64,000 bases of DNA from Gemmataceae bacterium (GCA_003136315.1 PLDW01000475.1:15570-79569), one strand, 5' to 3'. Counted from the first letter of the stretch, positions 1 through 9,506 are shown. A program made the numbers and translations. The notes: generated from the letters alone by a model not told the origin.

Positions 1-59
1 TCCCATTTGTACGTCTAATCGTCTTTTTAGAGATGCGAGAGCCTCAACGGGTTCCTGTA

Positions 60-983
60 TCAGGAGGATGTCACCAGGCTAGCATGGATCACCACCCCGT
101 CCTTGGCGAGAACGGAACCGTGCCACTTGCCGTCAGGTTCCCCGCGGTATTCCTCACCGAGACCGGCTGCGGGAACCGCTTCCCAGCCCTGGGTCCGGAA
201 CGCGGTGATTGCCTCCCTGACCTCGGTTTCGCTCGGTGGGGGAGCATCAGCGGCTTCGAGAGCATCCATCGTGGCTCCGGAGAGCAAGCGCGGCCACACC
301 TCCCGGCATGTGTTTGGACAATCGAATATGTCCACGAGAACCACTTTTCCGCCGACTGCAACAGCTAACCCACTCGCCCCTTCGGGATATCCCATGTGTG
401 AGAGATGTTCGTCCACGGCTTGCTTTGCAGCGGTGAAGGTGTCGGACATCGCCATCGTGGGCGAGGATGTTCCGTGGGAGGACATCTGCCGACTCACTTC
501 CGACCACACCCCACTCTGGTCGGACCCGTGACCCCGGCCCGCCTTGGCAGAGCCGCTCACGGAGGACTTGAGTACCCCCCGGAGTTTGGCCGAAGAGCCC
601 GTTTGCGAGGGTGAGAAGTGCTTTGAGGTGTACCTCCATCTCCCCTGCTCCACGCAACTGACCGGCAGCACGGTCCGGACCCCCGCCCCGATCAGAACCG
701 AGGTGTTCAGCACCCGGTTCTGCTTCGCTCCACGCAGCTCTTCGCCTTCGATAAAGAGGACTGGGCGATCGCCTTTGTTTTCGACCGCGAGGCGTGGCAC
801 GTTACCGCCCTCGGTCGCTTCCTCGACCACCACCGTCCCGTCGGCGAGGGCCGGGCCAGCCAGCCGGTACGAGGCCGGGATTGGCTGATCGGTGTAAAGT
901 GGGAACACGGAGAGTCGGGCGTGGGTGAGGGGAGAGCCGACGCGAACCTCGGATGTGGTGAACATACGCACCTTCTTGGACAT
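60..983 (-). CDS. DUF6569 (ARPP-1-like) protein
   Basis: Cytoplasmic protein of 307 residues with no signal peptide or membrane segment. The first half carries the conserved pattern of the DUF6569/ARPP-1 family: a stretch ending in NKGDRPVLFIEGEELRGAKQ, followed by RVLNTSVLIGAG and a conserved VSCVEQGRW. That family is of unknown biochemical function and was named for its association with ADP-ribosylglycohydrolase and rhodanese-phosphatase genes. I see none of those partners nearby. The reading frame stays open upstream to 1085, but the ATG at 983 (MSKKVRMFTTSEV) is where family-like sequence begins. Upstream of it there is no clear Shine-Dalgarno site. Family assignment is from recognised motifs; a role is not inferred. 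Confidence 0.72.
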   Translation of the reverse strand: MSKKVRMFTTSEVRVGSPLTHARLSVFPLYTDQPIPASYRLAGPALADGTVVVEEATEGGNVPRLAVENKGDRPVLFIEGEELRGAKQNRVLNTSVLIGAGVRTVLPVSCVEQGRWRYTSKHFSPSQTGSSAKLRGVLKSSVSGSAKAGRGHGSDQSGVWSEVSRQMSSHGTSSPTMAMSDTFTAAKQAVDEHLSHMGYPEGASGLAVAVGGKVVLVDIFDCPNTCREVWPRLLSGATMDALEAADAPPPSETEVREAITAFRTQGWEAVPAAGLGEEYRGEPDGKWHGSVLAKDGVVIHASLVTSS

Positions 984-1069
984 GCGAACGAGAGGGAGAG
1001 AGAACCGCCACAAGACTATTCGCTCCCGGCTAGTGAATCTTTCATCGGCCCAGCCAGGACCGGGAGCAG

Positions 1070-2329
1070 GTGACCCTCTTGACATGCTGGCGGCTGGGAG
1101 GCGTCTGGGATACGGAAGCGAAATCGAATTGGATGACTTTTCCGGGGTTTCTTGGCATGGACTTTACAGCGGTTATCTTCGTGCCCGCCCTGGTCGGGTC
1201 CGTGATTACGGGATTCGTGTTCGCACTATTCGCTGCGCATTACTACCTCACCGTTCTTCAGAGTACTGCCGCTGGGTGGAAACGGGTGACATGGCCAGCC
1301 GAGCCCATACTGGACCAGTTCTGGAAAGTGTTTTACCTGGCCTGGTTGTTGGTTCTGTGGCTCGGCCCCGCGTGGATCCTCGGGCGGGGACTTGGCCGCG
1401 GATCGGAGGGGGTCTGGATCACGTATGCAGTGCCGTTTGTGGCCTTGTGGATTTGCTACCCGATCAGTCAACTCTCCTCCCTTGGTGGCCCCACGATCTG
1501 GCTCCCGCTCCATCCCGAAGTTTTCGACAGGCTCGCGCGTCGTCCGTTCGCGCTTGTGGGTTTCCTCATCCTGAGTGCGGGTGTGTTGGCGGGGCTCATC
1601 GCAGCGTTTCGCGCGGTGTTTATTACATCCGGGCTCCACTGGCTCTTCATTGGAAGCCCACTGATGATCATCGCAGCTCTCGTTTACGCCAGCCTACTCG
1701 GTCGGCTCTCGTTCGCGATCTCGTACACGAAAACCATGTTTTCCGGGCGAAAAAAGAAACGGTCACCGGAGACCACTGAGTCCAGGCCCAAGCCCGTGAA
1801 ACAGGGGGATGACGGAAATGACGAGACAACAGGCACGGACGATGGATCGGCATTCGTGCAACCCAGCGACCTGCCCCCGATTGACACTCCAGACGAGGGG
1901 CCACTCTCAGGTTACGATGTGACATTCGATGCTCCACCCAAGAAGGCCGGTAAGCGGGTTCGGGCGGAGATGGCGGAAGCCGCAGATCAGACTGACAATC
2001 CCGATTCCGAGACGCGAAGCAAGTCGACTCGCCGGGTGCGCGCGGAATTGGACGAAGATGACGCCGCTTACGATGTCACTCAGACAGAAGCGATTCCCGA
2101 GGAGCGTGCACCCCAAAGCGTCTTTGAGCCGAGAGCGGATGAGATGCGACTCCTCAACCGGGACGACAAGCCAAAGCCCCCCAAACGAGTCTGGACGCTC
2201 GAAGTGCTGGCATTCCTCTTCGACCCTGGCGCGATTGCGGTCATCGGGCTCCTGTCGTTTCTGTGCATCGCGGTGGGGGGAATGGTGCGGATCGCGCGGG
2301 CACTTAACCCCGTTGCAGGGGAACCGTAG
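1070..2329 (+). CDS. hypothetical multi-pass membrane protein with acidic cytoplasmic tail
   Basis: Up to 419 residues. The first ~230 residues contain about five hydrophobic segments, the first beginning at FTAVIFVPALVGSVITGFVF. A hydrophilic, strongly charged region of ~150 residues (rich in E, D, K, R, P, with the repeated motif KRVRAEMAE / RRVRAELDE) follows, then one more hydrophobic segment near the C terminus. I do not recognise a family. The frame opens at a GTG (1070); ATGs at 1133 and 1157 are equally good starts and the latter sits directly before the first membrane helix. Two hairpin repeats follow the stop codon. Confidence 0.7.
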   Translation: MTLLTCWRLGGVWDTEAKSNWMTFPGFLGMDFTAVIFVPALVGSVITGFVFALFAAHYYLTVLQSTAAGWKRVTWPAEPILDQFWKVFYLAWLLVLWLGPAWILGRGLGRGSEGVWITYAVPFVALWICYPISQLSSLGGPTIWLPLHPEVFDRLARRPFALVGFLILSAGVLAGLIAAFRAVFITSGLHWLFIGSPLMIIAALVYASLLGRLSFAISYTKTMFSGRKKKRSPETTESRPKPVKQGDDGNDETTGTDDGSAFVQPSDLPPIDTPDEGPLSGYDVTFDAPPKKAGKRVRAEMAEAADQTDNPDSETRSKSTRRVRAELDEDDAAYDVTQTEAIPEERAPQSVFEPRADEMRLLNRDDKPKPPKRVWTLEVLAFLFDPGAIAVIGLLSFLCIAVGGMVRIARALNPVAGEP

Positions 2330-2375
2330 CACCACCGGACAGAACTCCTCGACTGGGAGGCAGAGTAGAGCGAAA

Positions 2376-2491
2376 CCGCCCTTTGGCTCCCCCTTCCTTC
2401 TTAGGGAAGGGGGTTTGGGGGGTTAGGTTCCGCCCTCACCGCCCTTTGGCTCCCCCTTCCTTCTTAGGGAAGGGGATTGGGGGGTTAGGTT
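2376..2491. repeat. two tandem copies of a C/T-rich hairpin repeat
   Basis: Two near-identical ~54-bp units, 2376-2429 and 2439-2491 (63-bp period), each containing the imperfect palindrome CCCCCTTCC-TTCTTA-GGGAAGGGG followed by a G-run. They lie just downstream of the membrane-protein gene, so they could end transcription. No T-run follows the hairpin, so a dispersed intergenic repeat is the safer description. Confidence 0.8.
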
Positions 2492-2604
2492 TTCTGCGGA
2501 AGTCCTTTGGATTTGCATGTCTCCCCGCGGACGAGCCTGTCATTCGTGATGCGCGATAGAATAGCCTCTCGACTCGCCCTTCACATCGTCTCGAAGGATG
2601 AATC

Positions 2605-2967
2605 ATGCCGAAGTTGACAGTCGAGGGGGTTGGGGCGTTTGATGTGGCCGATGGGAAGCGGCTCATCCTGGCTCTGACGGATGATGCCAAAGTTGACCAA
2701 CTCCACGCTTGCGGGGGGAACGCCCGATGTACGACATGTCGGGTCGAGTTCGTGACCGGTGAGCCCGATCGCATCACCGAGGCCGAAAAGGCCGTCCTCG
2801 CGGCCAAGGGTGTCACCGGCGTCCGGCTGAGCTGCCAGATCGTCTGCGACCACGACATGACAGTGCGGTGTATCAGTCGACTCGCCGGGAGCGGTCGCGT
2901 GGACGCTGGAAAACGACCTCAGGATGCGATTATTCCGCCCCCGGTCTGGATTTCTACGACTTCTTGA
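2605..2967 (+). CDS. 2Fe-2S plant-type ferredoxin
   Basis: Small soluble electron carrier of 120 residues. Cysteines 36, 42, 45 and 77 form the C-x5-C-x2-C-x31-C pattern of plant/adrenodoxin-type [2Fe-2S] ferredoxins, within HACGGNARCTTC and GVRLSCQI. C81 is an extra cysteine. Residues 1-90 cover the beta-grasp fold; the last ~30 residues are a non-conserved tail. A GAAGGA site lies about 6 bases before the ATG. It stands alone between a membrane protein and the convergent cytochrome gene, so no reductase or acceptor can be named. Confidence 0.9.
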   Translation: MPKLTVEGVGAFDVADGKRLILALTDDAKVDQLHACGGNARCTTCRVEFVTGEPDRITEAEKAVLAAKGVTGVRLSCQIVCDHDMTVRCISRLAGSGRVDAGKRPQDAIIPPPVWISTTS

Positions 2968-3236
2968 GCTGGGCCCGGAGATTGCCCTTGTGGTCGAGAA
3001 TCGGGCGCGCTGTCCATGTCGCGCTGACCCTCTCGGCGGTCGTATGTTGTGCGTGGTCGCTGTTCAGAGAATCTCAGCGTCCAGACCCAGGCTTATACGA
3101 CTCACACGCTGACAGGTTCTATCATCGCCAGCGATGGCCCGGAACGTGACCTCGGATGGCCGCTTGGGGTAACGGAGGTACTGGAGTCCAAGGTCAGTTC
3201 GCTGACCGAGAATTGCTGACACACGGTGTTCCACGT

Positions 3237-5963
3237 TCAGTCCACGAACGCGAACTCGTTACTCAGGAGCAACACCTGGGCATATTGCTCCCACGGGCCG
3301 AACGCGCCATCACTCTTCCCACCGCTGCCGACGAACGCCCGGCCAAGCCCCATCTCGTCGGGAGTCGGGTTCCGATTCAACACCGCCCGGTAAATCCGGA
3401 TCACTTTCTCGTCGGTGGACTTCGCCGCGATCACCTCCGGGCGATTGACCAGGGCTTTCGCTTGCTCGGTCACGAATGGGCTATTCAGCAGGAAAAGGGC
3501 TTGCTGGGGGACGGTGGTCTGGAATCGCTGTGGGCTGTGCTGATCCGGACTGGCCAGGTCGAACACGCGGAAGGTGCCCGGGAGGTTCGATCGGTCGAGC
3601 ATCCCGTACACCGTCCGACGTGTTGTAAAGGGAGCCTTGAACAGGTCGACTGGCCTTCCCCCCACCGTCAGGTCGAGCCGACCGGCAGCGAAAAGGAGCG
3701 AATCTCGCATCGCTTCAAAGTCGAGTCGGCGGCGGTTCTGCCGACCGAGTAAACGGTTGTCGACGTCTTCAAAGTCACTCCGCGTTCCACGGCCCGCATT
3801 CCGGGTTCCCGAAGACTGTTGGTATGTTGCCGAGAGCATGATCCGCTTGTGGAGTCGCTTCACATTCCATCCGTCGGCTGTGAACCCCGCCGCCAGCCAG
3901 TCGAGGAGTTCCGGGTGAGTTGGGGGGTCGCTCCGTAGGCCGAAATCGCTCGGCGTGCGGACCAATCCCTGGCCGAAGTGTCCGGCCCAGACCCGGTTCA
4001 CGAACACACGGGCAGTGAGCGGATTGTCCGGACTGGCAATCGCACGGGCCAGTTCCAGTCGCCCGCTTCCGCTTGTGAACGGCTTGCGACTTGGTCCGGC
4101 TGCCACCCCGACCATCTGCCGTGGGACGGCCGGGCCGCGATTCCCCGGATTGCCGCGGAGAAAGACAACCGGTTCGACGATCGGGCCGTCGTTCAAAACG
4201 TGAGCCCGCGGCGGGGCGGCGGGGCTGGTCGCCTTGAACACGTCGATTTTCTTTCGGACCGCAGCGATCTGGTCCCGGTCGAGTCGGTTGAAGATCTTGT
4301 CGGCGTCGGCGATGGGAATGTCCGTCGGTCCGCCCGGCCCGAGGACAGCGGCCAGGGTCGGTTGGCCCTTCGGGGCGTCCGCGATGAGCTTCGCGACTGC
4401 TCCCAGCGCGGCCCGGAAGGTCTTCGGTTGAGCATCGGCCAGCGCCTTGATGACCAGCGGGTGCGCGGGTTTATTCGGGTTCTTGCCGAGCCCAGCGATC
4501 ACATCCGGTGCCTTGGCCGGGAAGTCGGCCTCGGGGATCTCGTGGAGTTGCCCAAGCGGCCAGAACACCGGCGAATCCGCCTTGAGTTGCCCGGTGAGAT
4601 ACTCCCGCCACCGCCCGAACACAAATCCACTCAGATCGCGCTCCCGGACAACAGCGGGAACTCGCCCACCCGCTCTGTCCTTGGTGTCCAGAACAGCCCG
4701 GATGTATTCGGCGATCCCGTCTGCTGACCGGAGTTTCGCCACTGTCGCAGCGTGGTGTTTGGCGACTTCTGCGGTGTAGGCGGCTTCCCGCTTCGCCAGC
4801 TCTTTCTCGAACGCCTCGACCTCCGCGGTCAACTTGGTCTCACCCAGCAGCGGAAGGTCTTTCGGTTCGACTGAACTGGCGAAAATTCCATAGAGCGAGT
4901 AATAATCCTTGATCGGGATCGGGTCGAATTTGTGGTCGTGGCACCGGGCGCACCCAACCGTCAGGCCCATCAACCCACGTGTGACGACATCGATGCGGTC
5001 GTCGATAATGTCCGGCGTATTATTGAGGAACCGCCGACCGAGAGTGAGAAAGCCCATCGCGGCGAGGGCCTTGGAGTCACCATTGGTTGGGAGTTTGTCC
5101 GCTGCGAGTTGTTCCACCACGAACTGGTCGAACGGCTTGTCCTCGTTGAACGCCCGGATGACGTAGTCGCGGTAGGTGTAGGCGTAGGGGAAGTTACGGT
5201 CCTCGGTGAAGACGTAACCCTTGGTGTCGGCGTAGCGAGCGATGTCGAGCCAGTAGCGGCCCCACCTCTCCCCGTAGTGCGGCGACGCGAGCAACCGGTC
5301 CACGAGATTCTCGAAGGCTTGAGGAGAGTCGTCCTTCTCGAATGCCTCGATCTCCGCAGCCGTCGGAGGTAGGCCGAGTAGGTCGAAGTACACTCGTCGA
5401 GCGAGTGTCCGCTTGTCGGCCTGGGGGGCGAGGGTCAGCCCTTTCTCAGCCAGCTTGGCGGCCACGAACCGGTCAATCTCGTTGCGAAGTTCGGCTTTCG
5501 GGCCGGGGACTTCCGGTAAGACCGGCAGCCGGATTGGCTGGAAGGCCCAGTGCTTGCGAGGGTCGGCGGTGTTCGCGACGCTGACAGCGGTCGGGTAAGG
5601 AGCACCCATCCGCACCCATTCGGTCAGGGCGGCGACGGAGTCGGCCGGGAGCGGCCCTTTCGGGGGCATCGGGAACTCACCTGTCCGACCGACCGACGCG
5701 ACGAGCCGACTCTTGGCCGGGTCGCCTGGGGTGACAACCGGGCCATTGTCGGCCCCGGCCTTGAGACCCGCGGCGGTGTCGAGCCGCAACCCCGCACTCT
5801 GTTTCTTCTCACCGTGGCACGAATAGCACTTCTCGGCCAGGACCGGCCGGACCTTCTTCTCGAAGAACTCAATCCCATCAGGGGATGGGGCGGCAGGATC
5901 GGCAGCGACGGAAGGAAGGGCGCAAGCGCAAAGCACCGCATGGGTTGTGAACCAGCGTAACAT
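3237..5963 (-). CDS. PSCyt1/DUF1549/DUF1553 domain cytochrome c protein
   Basis: Exported protein of 908 residues characteristic of planctomycetes. Domains in order: signal peptide (residues 1-21, cleavage after SVAA), cytochrome c-like PSCyt1 domain with haem motif CYSCH (46-50), DUF1549 (~160-370) ending in a second CxxCH (CARCH in a GCARCHDHKFDP segment), and DUF1553 (~640-880, with NRVWAGHFGQGLVRTPSDFG). These proteins usually sit beside a DUF1501 gene; here the only DUF1501 gene is 18 kb away. They are presumed periplasmic redox proteins of unknown substrate. The start is supported by a GAGGGA site 6 bases upstream. A short stretch (SGTRNAGRGTRSDFEDVDN) near residue 720 matches a dispersed repeat seen elsewhere in the window. 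Confidence 0.93.
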   Translation of the reverse strand: MLRWFTTHAVLCACALPSVAADPAAPSPDGIEFFEKKVRPVLAEKCYSCHGEKKQSAGLRLDTAAGLKAGADNGPVVTPGDPAKSRLVASVGRTGEFPMPPKGPLPADSVAALTEWVRMGAPYPTAVSVANTADPRKHWAFQPIRLPVLPEVPGPKAELRNEIDRFVAAKLAEKGLTLAPQADKRTLARRVYFDLLGLPPTAAEIEAFEKDDSPQAFENLVDRLLASPHYGERWGRYWLDIARYADTKGYVFTEDRNFPYAYTYRDYVIRAFNEDKPFDQFVVEQLAADKLPTNGDSKALAAMGFLTLGRRFLNNTPDIIDDRIDVVTRGLMGLTVGCARCHDHKFDPIPIKDYYSLYGIFASSVEPKDLPLLGETKLTAEVEAFEKELAKREAAYTAEVAKHHAATVAKLRSADGIAEYIRAVLDTKDRAGGRVPAVVRERDLSGFVFGRWREYLTGQLKADSPVFWPLGQLHEIPEADFPAKAPDVIAGLGKNPNKPAHPLVIKALADAQPKTFRAALGAVAKLIADAPKGQPTLAAVLGPGGPTDIPIADADKIFNRLDRDQIAAVRKKIDVFKATSPAAPPRAHVLNDGPIVEPVVFLRGNPGNRGPAVPRQMVGVAAGPSRKPFTSGSGRLELARAIASPDNPLTARVFVNRVWAGHFGQGLVRTPSDFGLRSDPPTHPELLDWLAAGFTADGWNVKRLHKRIMLSATYQQSSGTRNAGRGTRSDFEDVDNRLLGRQNRRRLDFEAMRDSLLFAAGRLDLTVGGRPVDLFKAPFTTRRTVYGMLDRSNLPGTFRVFDLASPDQHSPQRFQTTVPQQALFLLNSPFVTEQAKALVNRPEVIAAKSTDEKVIRIYRAVLNRNPTPDEMGLGRAFVGSGGKSDGAFGPWEQYAQVLLLSNEFAFVD

Positions 5964-6360
5964 TCAAATCCCTCGTCGGGACGGGTCGAGTGGCCGAGGC
6001 AGGGGGCGAGTGCGGGGAGGCGGGAGTATTCTACCCCACCAAACCCCGGGCGGCGAATCGAGTTCAAGCCTGGAACGATCCTTTTTCATCGGGTCAAACT
6101 CGTTGCTCGTGGCCGGTCCAAAATCGGAGAGGCAGGTTTTCGTGGGGAGAGCAGAGGAAATCGAGCGATTCTGGGAATGACGACGCCCGAGGCGCGTGAT
6201 TAACTCGCCTTGAGGGTATCTCAGGGTTTTTTGTTTTTTTTCTTTCCTCTGAGCACGGCGTCCCTACAATCTGGCCTTTAACTATCAGCAATTGATCAGG
6301 TTGACACGATCGGCCCTGTTGCCGAGTTGCCCAATTGCAGTGCCCTTACGCCGGTGCATC
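5964..6360. other. intergenic region, divergent, T-rich near 6226-6247
   Basis: About 400 bases between the divergent cytochrome and protease genes. No supportable gene. A run dominated by T (6226-6247) precedes the protease by ~110 bases, and base composition turns AT-richer from about here. Promoters for both flanking genes must lie inside, but I cannot assign -35/-10 elements. Confidence 0.5.
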
Positions 6361-7527
6361 ATGAGCTCCGATACTTCAACTCATTCCGCCAAAGCTCAAG
6401 AACCCATCGCACAGTTTGATGGTCCGCCGCCCGAGGAGCACCCGCTCTATCATGAGGTGGTAACATTGGCTGACATCCTTGGCAAATCTCTAGCCTTCAC
6501 TGATTTCCACTCATCACATTTAGTCGGTTACAAAGACATGATACATCTGAATAAACTTTCTGATGAACTACGTGCGTTCTGGGGAAATGCGAAGTGCCAA
6601 GGTGGGATATATGGCGTGGGTGTCGGGACGGGGAAGACGCCCAAGGATACTTCGCCGAGGGTAGTGTTATACGTTCGTGATCCAGTTCGGTTCAAGAGAA
6701 TATTTCGGAATTACACTCGTCTCCGGCTCCCAGGGGCCACACACGAACACATCATCCAGTTTGAACAGGTTGGGCTGTTCCGGGCATCTGGCCGGGGGTA
6801 TACTCGTCCTGCACACTGCGGCTGTTCAGTGGGGCATGCGTATCAATTGGGTGGGAGTATTGGGTGTCTGGTCAATCGCGTGGGCGAGGCGGATGGACAG
6901 GTTTATCTCCTCTCAGCTGCTCATGTCTTGGCCGCGAACAATGCAAGCCGCCCAGGTGAACCAATTTATCAGCCGGCCTTACGATACGGCGGAGATCGGA
7001 ACAATCCATCTCATAGAATCGGGGAGCTTGTGAGTTATACCCCTCTCATCAACGGTGGCACGGGGGATGTGGCAATAGCAAAGCCTGATTCTCGGGTGCA
7101 TGTCACACCGGTCATCTGGGACCAGCGACACTCCTTATCTCAAGGTGCGACACGAATCAGTCAGGTCGGAGATCGAGTTCCAGTCGGGGGAAGGACACCG
7201 AGACTCCGGGAATCGATTATCCTGCACTATGGTGCAGGATCTGATAATGCCGGCTCTGTCGTTGGGACTGTTTATTCTATTCGTACCACCGTCATCGTTC
7301 GATTTCCAGGGTTTAATTGGGTGACCCTGCGTAACATGGCGATTGCCGAGTTGAATATTACGGAAGGGGATTCTGGTGCCGGGCTGTATACTCCCGATAA
7401 CTATTTGGTCGGAATAGTATGCGCACGTGGGCCTGGCTCGGAAAAGCAGAAGCAGAAGCCTGTTGCAGTGTTTACACCATACCCGACAGCTGCCTCTGCC
7501 CTTGGGGTTAGCATAGCTGGGGTGTAA
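6361..7527 (+). CDS. chymotrypsin-like serine protease with N-terminal propeptide-like domain
   Basis: 388 residues. The second half has the trypsin/chymotrypsin triad in order: His188 in LLSAAHVL, Asp236 in GTGDVAIAKP, Ser338 in ITEGDSGAGLY. The N-terminal ~150 residues hold a separate domain (GNAKCQGGIYGVGVG ... SPRVVLYVRD) of the kind often found before bacterial trypsin-like domains. No signal peptide is visible from the ATG at 6361, so a cytoplasmic location is likely. The frame is open upstream to 6292, but those residues look non-coding. Three small genes follow on the same strand, two resembling the N-terminal domain. Cytoplasmic trypsin-like proteases in Gemmataceae are often parts of conflict or signalling systems; that role is inferred. 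Confidence 0.85.
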   Translation: MSSDTSTHSAKAQEPIAQFDGPPPEEHPLYHEVVTLADILGKSLAFTDFHSSHLVGYKDMIHLNKLSDELRAFWGNAKCQGGIYGVGVGTGKTPKDTSPRVVLYVRDPVRFKRIFRNYTRLRLPGATHEHIIQFEQVGLFRASGRGYTRPAHCGCSVGHAYQLGGSIGCLVNRVGEADGQVYLLSAAHVLAANNASRPGEPIYQPALRYGGDRNNPSHRIGELVSYTPLINGGTGDVAIAKPDSRVHVTPVIWDQRHSLSQGATRISQVGDRVPVGGRTPRLRESIILHYGAGSDNAGSVVGTVYSIRTTVIVRFPGFNWVTLRNMAIAELNITEGDSGAGLYTPDNYLVGIVCARGPGSEKQKQKPVAVFTPYPTAASALGVSIAGV

Positions 7528-7619
7528 TATGAGAAAGTGGTGAGTGCTTGGTAGGGTTCCCCATCCTCCCCCGATTACTAGTCGATTTTTCATCGGCGAC
7601 GGCATTATTCTTGCGGGGA

Positions 7620-7940
7620 ATGATTGCGATGGCAAAGGAAAAAGGGAACGATCTGGTTGATTACGAAGATGAATTGGCGATTGCAGTTGCAAATGCTTAC
7701 AGTTGGTGGGTTGGGCGAGGGGGTGTAATGGCTGTGGGTTTGGGACGAAATCCGTACCCAGATGCTCGTTCCGAACACCCATACGTCATTGAGGTCTCTG
7801 TCGGACCACTCGTCCCAGGGGTCTCAGACGGACCCTTGACCGACCTGCACGAGAGCGAAGAAGTGGTGATGCCAACTGGGGAGCGAATCCGATTGCCTGT
7901 CGTCCTTCAACAATCCGACAGTTTTTTTATGGATCAATAA
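7620..7940 (+). CDS. small protein resembling the protease N-terminal domain
   Basis: 106 residues, soluble. The segment GRGGVMAVGLGRNPYPD followed by the strand YVIEVSVGPLVPG parallels the CQGGIYGVGVGTGK ... RVVLYVRDPV segment of the protease encoded 93 bases upstream, suggesting a stand-alone copy of the same small alpha/beta domain. The similarity is weak and based on eye alignment. Start chosen at ATG 7620 (MIAMAKEKG) preceded by GCGGGGA; ATG 7632 is an alternative. Possible roles are an inhibitor, chaperone or adaptor of the protease, all inferred. Confidence 0.6.
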   Translation: MIAMAKEKGNDLVDYEDELAIAVANAYSWWVGRGGVMAVGLGRNPYPDARSEHPYVIEVSVGPLVPGVSDGPLTDLHESEEVVMPTGERIRLPVVLQQSDSFFMDQ

Positions 7941-7975
7941 TGCTTCTCTTACCCATCCCCAGCCGGTAACTTATC

Positions 7976-8350
7976 ATGTCATGGTGGGACAATTTCTGGA
8001 ACGTTTATCCTTGGCTTCTTGCGGGGGTTCTATGTAGCTTGGTGATTCCTTGGGCCAAGGCTCAACTCTGGCCTCCCATCGCGGTTGCCGCTAGCGAACA
8101 GGCAAGATCTGTTTGGAAAGAAAGGCTATCATGGCTCTGGGCGTCAACTAAGCCGTACTTAGGCTATGTCGTGGCGTCGTCAGCAATTGCATTTTTGCTG
8201 TTTATGACCTGTCGAAAAACGCAACTCTCAAGTCCGCAACTCGTTGTTTCGGATGCCGATGCGTTTTTTTTTGGCTTTTTTGCAGACTCAGTGATCGCGA
8301 AGATGAACGGCCGAGAGCAGCCACTTACATCAGACGATAACTCTCGCTGA
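7976..8350 (+). CDS. small two-helix membrane protein
   Basis: 124 residues with two hydrophobic segments, about residues 12-30 (PWLLAGVLCSLVIPWAKA) and 60-80 (YLGYVVASSAIAFLLFM), joined by a W-rich amphipathic stretch. A polar C-terminal tail contains the motif DADAFFFGFFADSVIAKMNG. No family recognised. It starts 36 bases after the preceding small gene and on the same strand, so co-transcription with the protease is likely. Confidence 0.6.
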   Translation: MSWWDNFWNVYPWLLAGVLCSLVIPWAKAQLWPPIAVAASEQARSVWKERLSWLWASTKPYLGYVVASSAIAFLLFMTCRKTQLSSPQLVVSDADAFFFGFFADSVIAKMNGREQPLTSDDNSR

Positions 8351-9068
8351 ATGGGTGGTTGGGGAAATTGAACCTTTGTGGGCATTTTGGGGCTGGGGCA
8401 CACCTGAACTTTCCGCTGGACAAATTTGTTCACACAGTCGACTGTTAATCCGGGATCAATGAGCATTATTCCGTCCAGGTCGCTAAATCGAAATCTGCAG
8501 CGCCTTCCCCGTACAGGGGTTTCTAATCGCATGCAGCACACCATTGGTGACTTTAGTTGTTACGTCACCAGAAGTTCGGGCCACTGTCAACTGAATGGCC
8601 AGACGAGATTCAGTTCCTTCCCATTTTTTCGGTGAATCCACCTCTACCCCTCCCTCATATCTTTTCTAAGATACGAGTTACCCCCTTTGGGGACTGGGTA
8701 CGATCTCTGTGTCGTAAGTCTTTACACAACCGTCGATTAGGTTTGCCAAGAAGACCGACTGCGGTAGGTGTTCGGTATGTGGATTCTGCTTGCCTGGGAT
8801 TTCGTCGCATTGGGCGAGCAAGAATCTCCAAACCGAGTCTGCAAGCCTGTTTTCTGCCCGGACCCCAGCCTCTGCTACGCTATTTTCGGCCGCCCATCGG
8901 AGAAGCGATCAGATGCTGTGTCGGATGGCAGGCATGCTTCCCTCTGCTGATCACCGCGGTAAGATTGTTCGGCGAACCTTGTTGACAACCGTTCATGGGT
9001 GCCATGTATGGTTCAGCCCGAGCTGAACCTGACTGACCCCGTGAGCGATCTTTCCCGGGTGGCGACTA
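8351..9068. other. 718-base gap, AT-richer, no supported gene
   Basis: Several open frames exist on both strands, the longest 142 codons on the plus strand from 8557. None has recognisable sequence, sensible hydrophobic pattern or a ribosome site. Composition is less GC-rich than the flanking core genes. I see no RNA gene, although a structured RNA cannot be excluded by eye. Confidence 0.45.
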
Positions 9069-9506
9069 GTGGATCACCGTAGCAAGTTCTCCGAGGATGC
9101 GCTCCCGTTCGAGGTGGTAGAGCGAATCCTCTTCCTCGATGGCTCGCCAAATGCTGGGTGGAGCATTCCCCGGCAAGTCAAGTGGCTCGAGGATCTGCTT
9201 CGGTCTGCCCCCCGGGCAAACCGTGTCTGCGGTCGCTTACGGGCGTTACTCAAGCGTTCAGGGATGGGCGCACTTGACAACCTAATGAAACACATCCGTC
9301 AGTTCGGAGGCGAAGCCCGATGCCTCGGCGGTATCCTTGGTTGTAGAGTGTCGACCAACGGAGATTCGTCGCCACTTCTGGAACTCATCGTTCGAAAAGC
9401 CGATGTGAGGCGGTTCACCCAGGTTCTTGGAGGCCGGATTTCTGTGTCCGTCTACCCGAATGGTCCTGCGCACCACATCGTAATGATCTCCGATGATTCC
9501 ACCTGA
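9069..9506 (+). CDS. stand-alone homologue of the protease N-terminal domain
   Basis: 145 residues, soluble, GTG start. The C-terminal half (IRQFGGEARCLGGILGCRV ... SPLLELIVRKADVRRF) aligns closely with residues of the protease at 6361 (LRAFWGNAKCQGGIYGVGV ... SPRVVLYVRDPVRFKRIF), sharing the F-x-G-x-A-[KR]-C-x-GGI-x-G core and the following V-R-x2-V-x-RF strand. The N-terminal 70 residues are Arg-rich and helical. This makes it a paralogue of the protease's prodomain without any protease. It lies 700 bases beyond the membrane-protein gene. Function unknown; a regulatory partner for the protease is inferred. Confidence 0.6.
   Translation: MDHRSKFSEDALPFEVVERILFLDGSPNAGWSIPRQVKWLEDLLRSAPRANRVCGRLRALLKRSGMGALDNLMKHIRQFGGEARCLGGILGCRVSTNGDSSPLLELIVRKADVRRFTQVLGGRISVSVYPNGPAHHIVMISDDST

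Noticed and set aside
2376-2491. Hairpin pair as intrinsic terminators
   Set aside because: The stems are followed by G-runs, not T-runs, and occur as near-identical tandem copies; listed as repeats instead.
2968-3236. Small gene between the ferredoxin and the cytochrome gene
   Set aside because: Open frames there start inside the ferredoxin gene and show Arg/Pro/Ser-rich sequence without a ribosome site.
8557-8985. 142-codon frame in the 718-base gap
   Set aside because: No ribosome site, no recognisable sequence, high Arg/Pro/Cys typical of non-coding GC-rich DNA.
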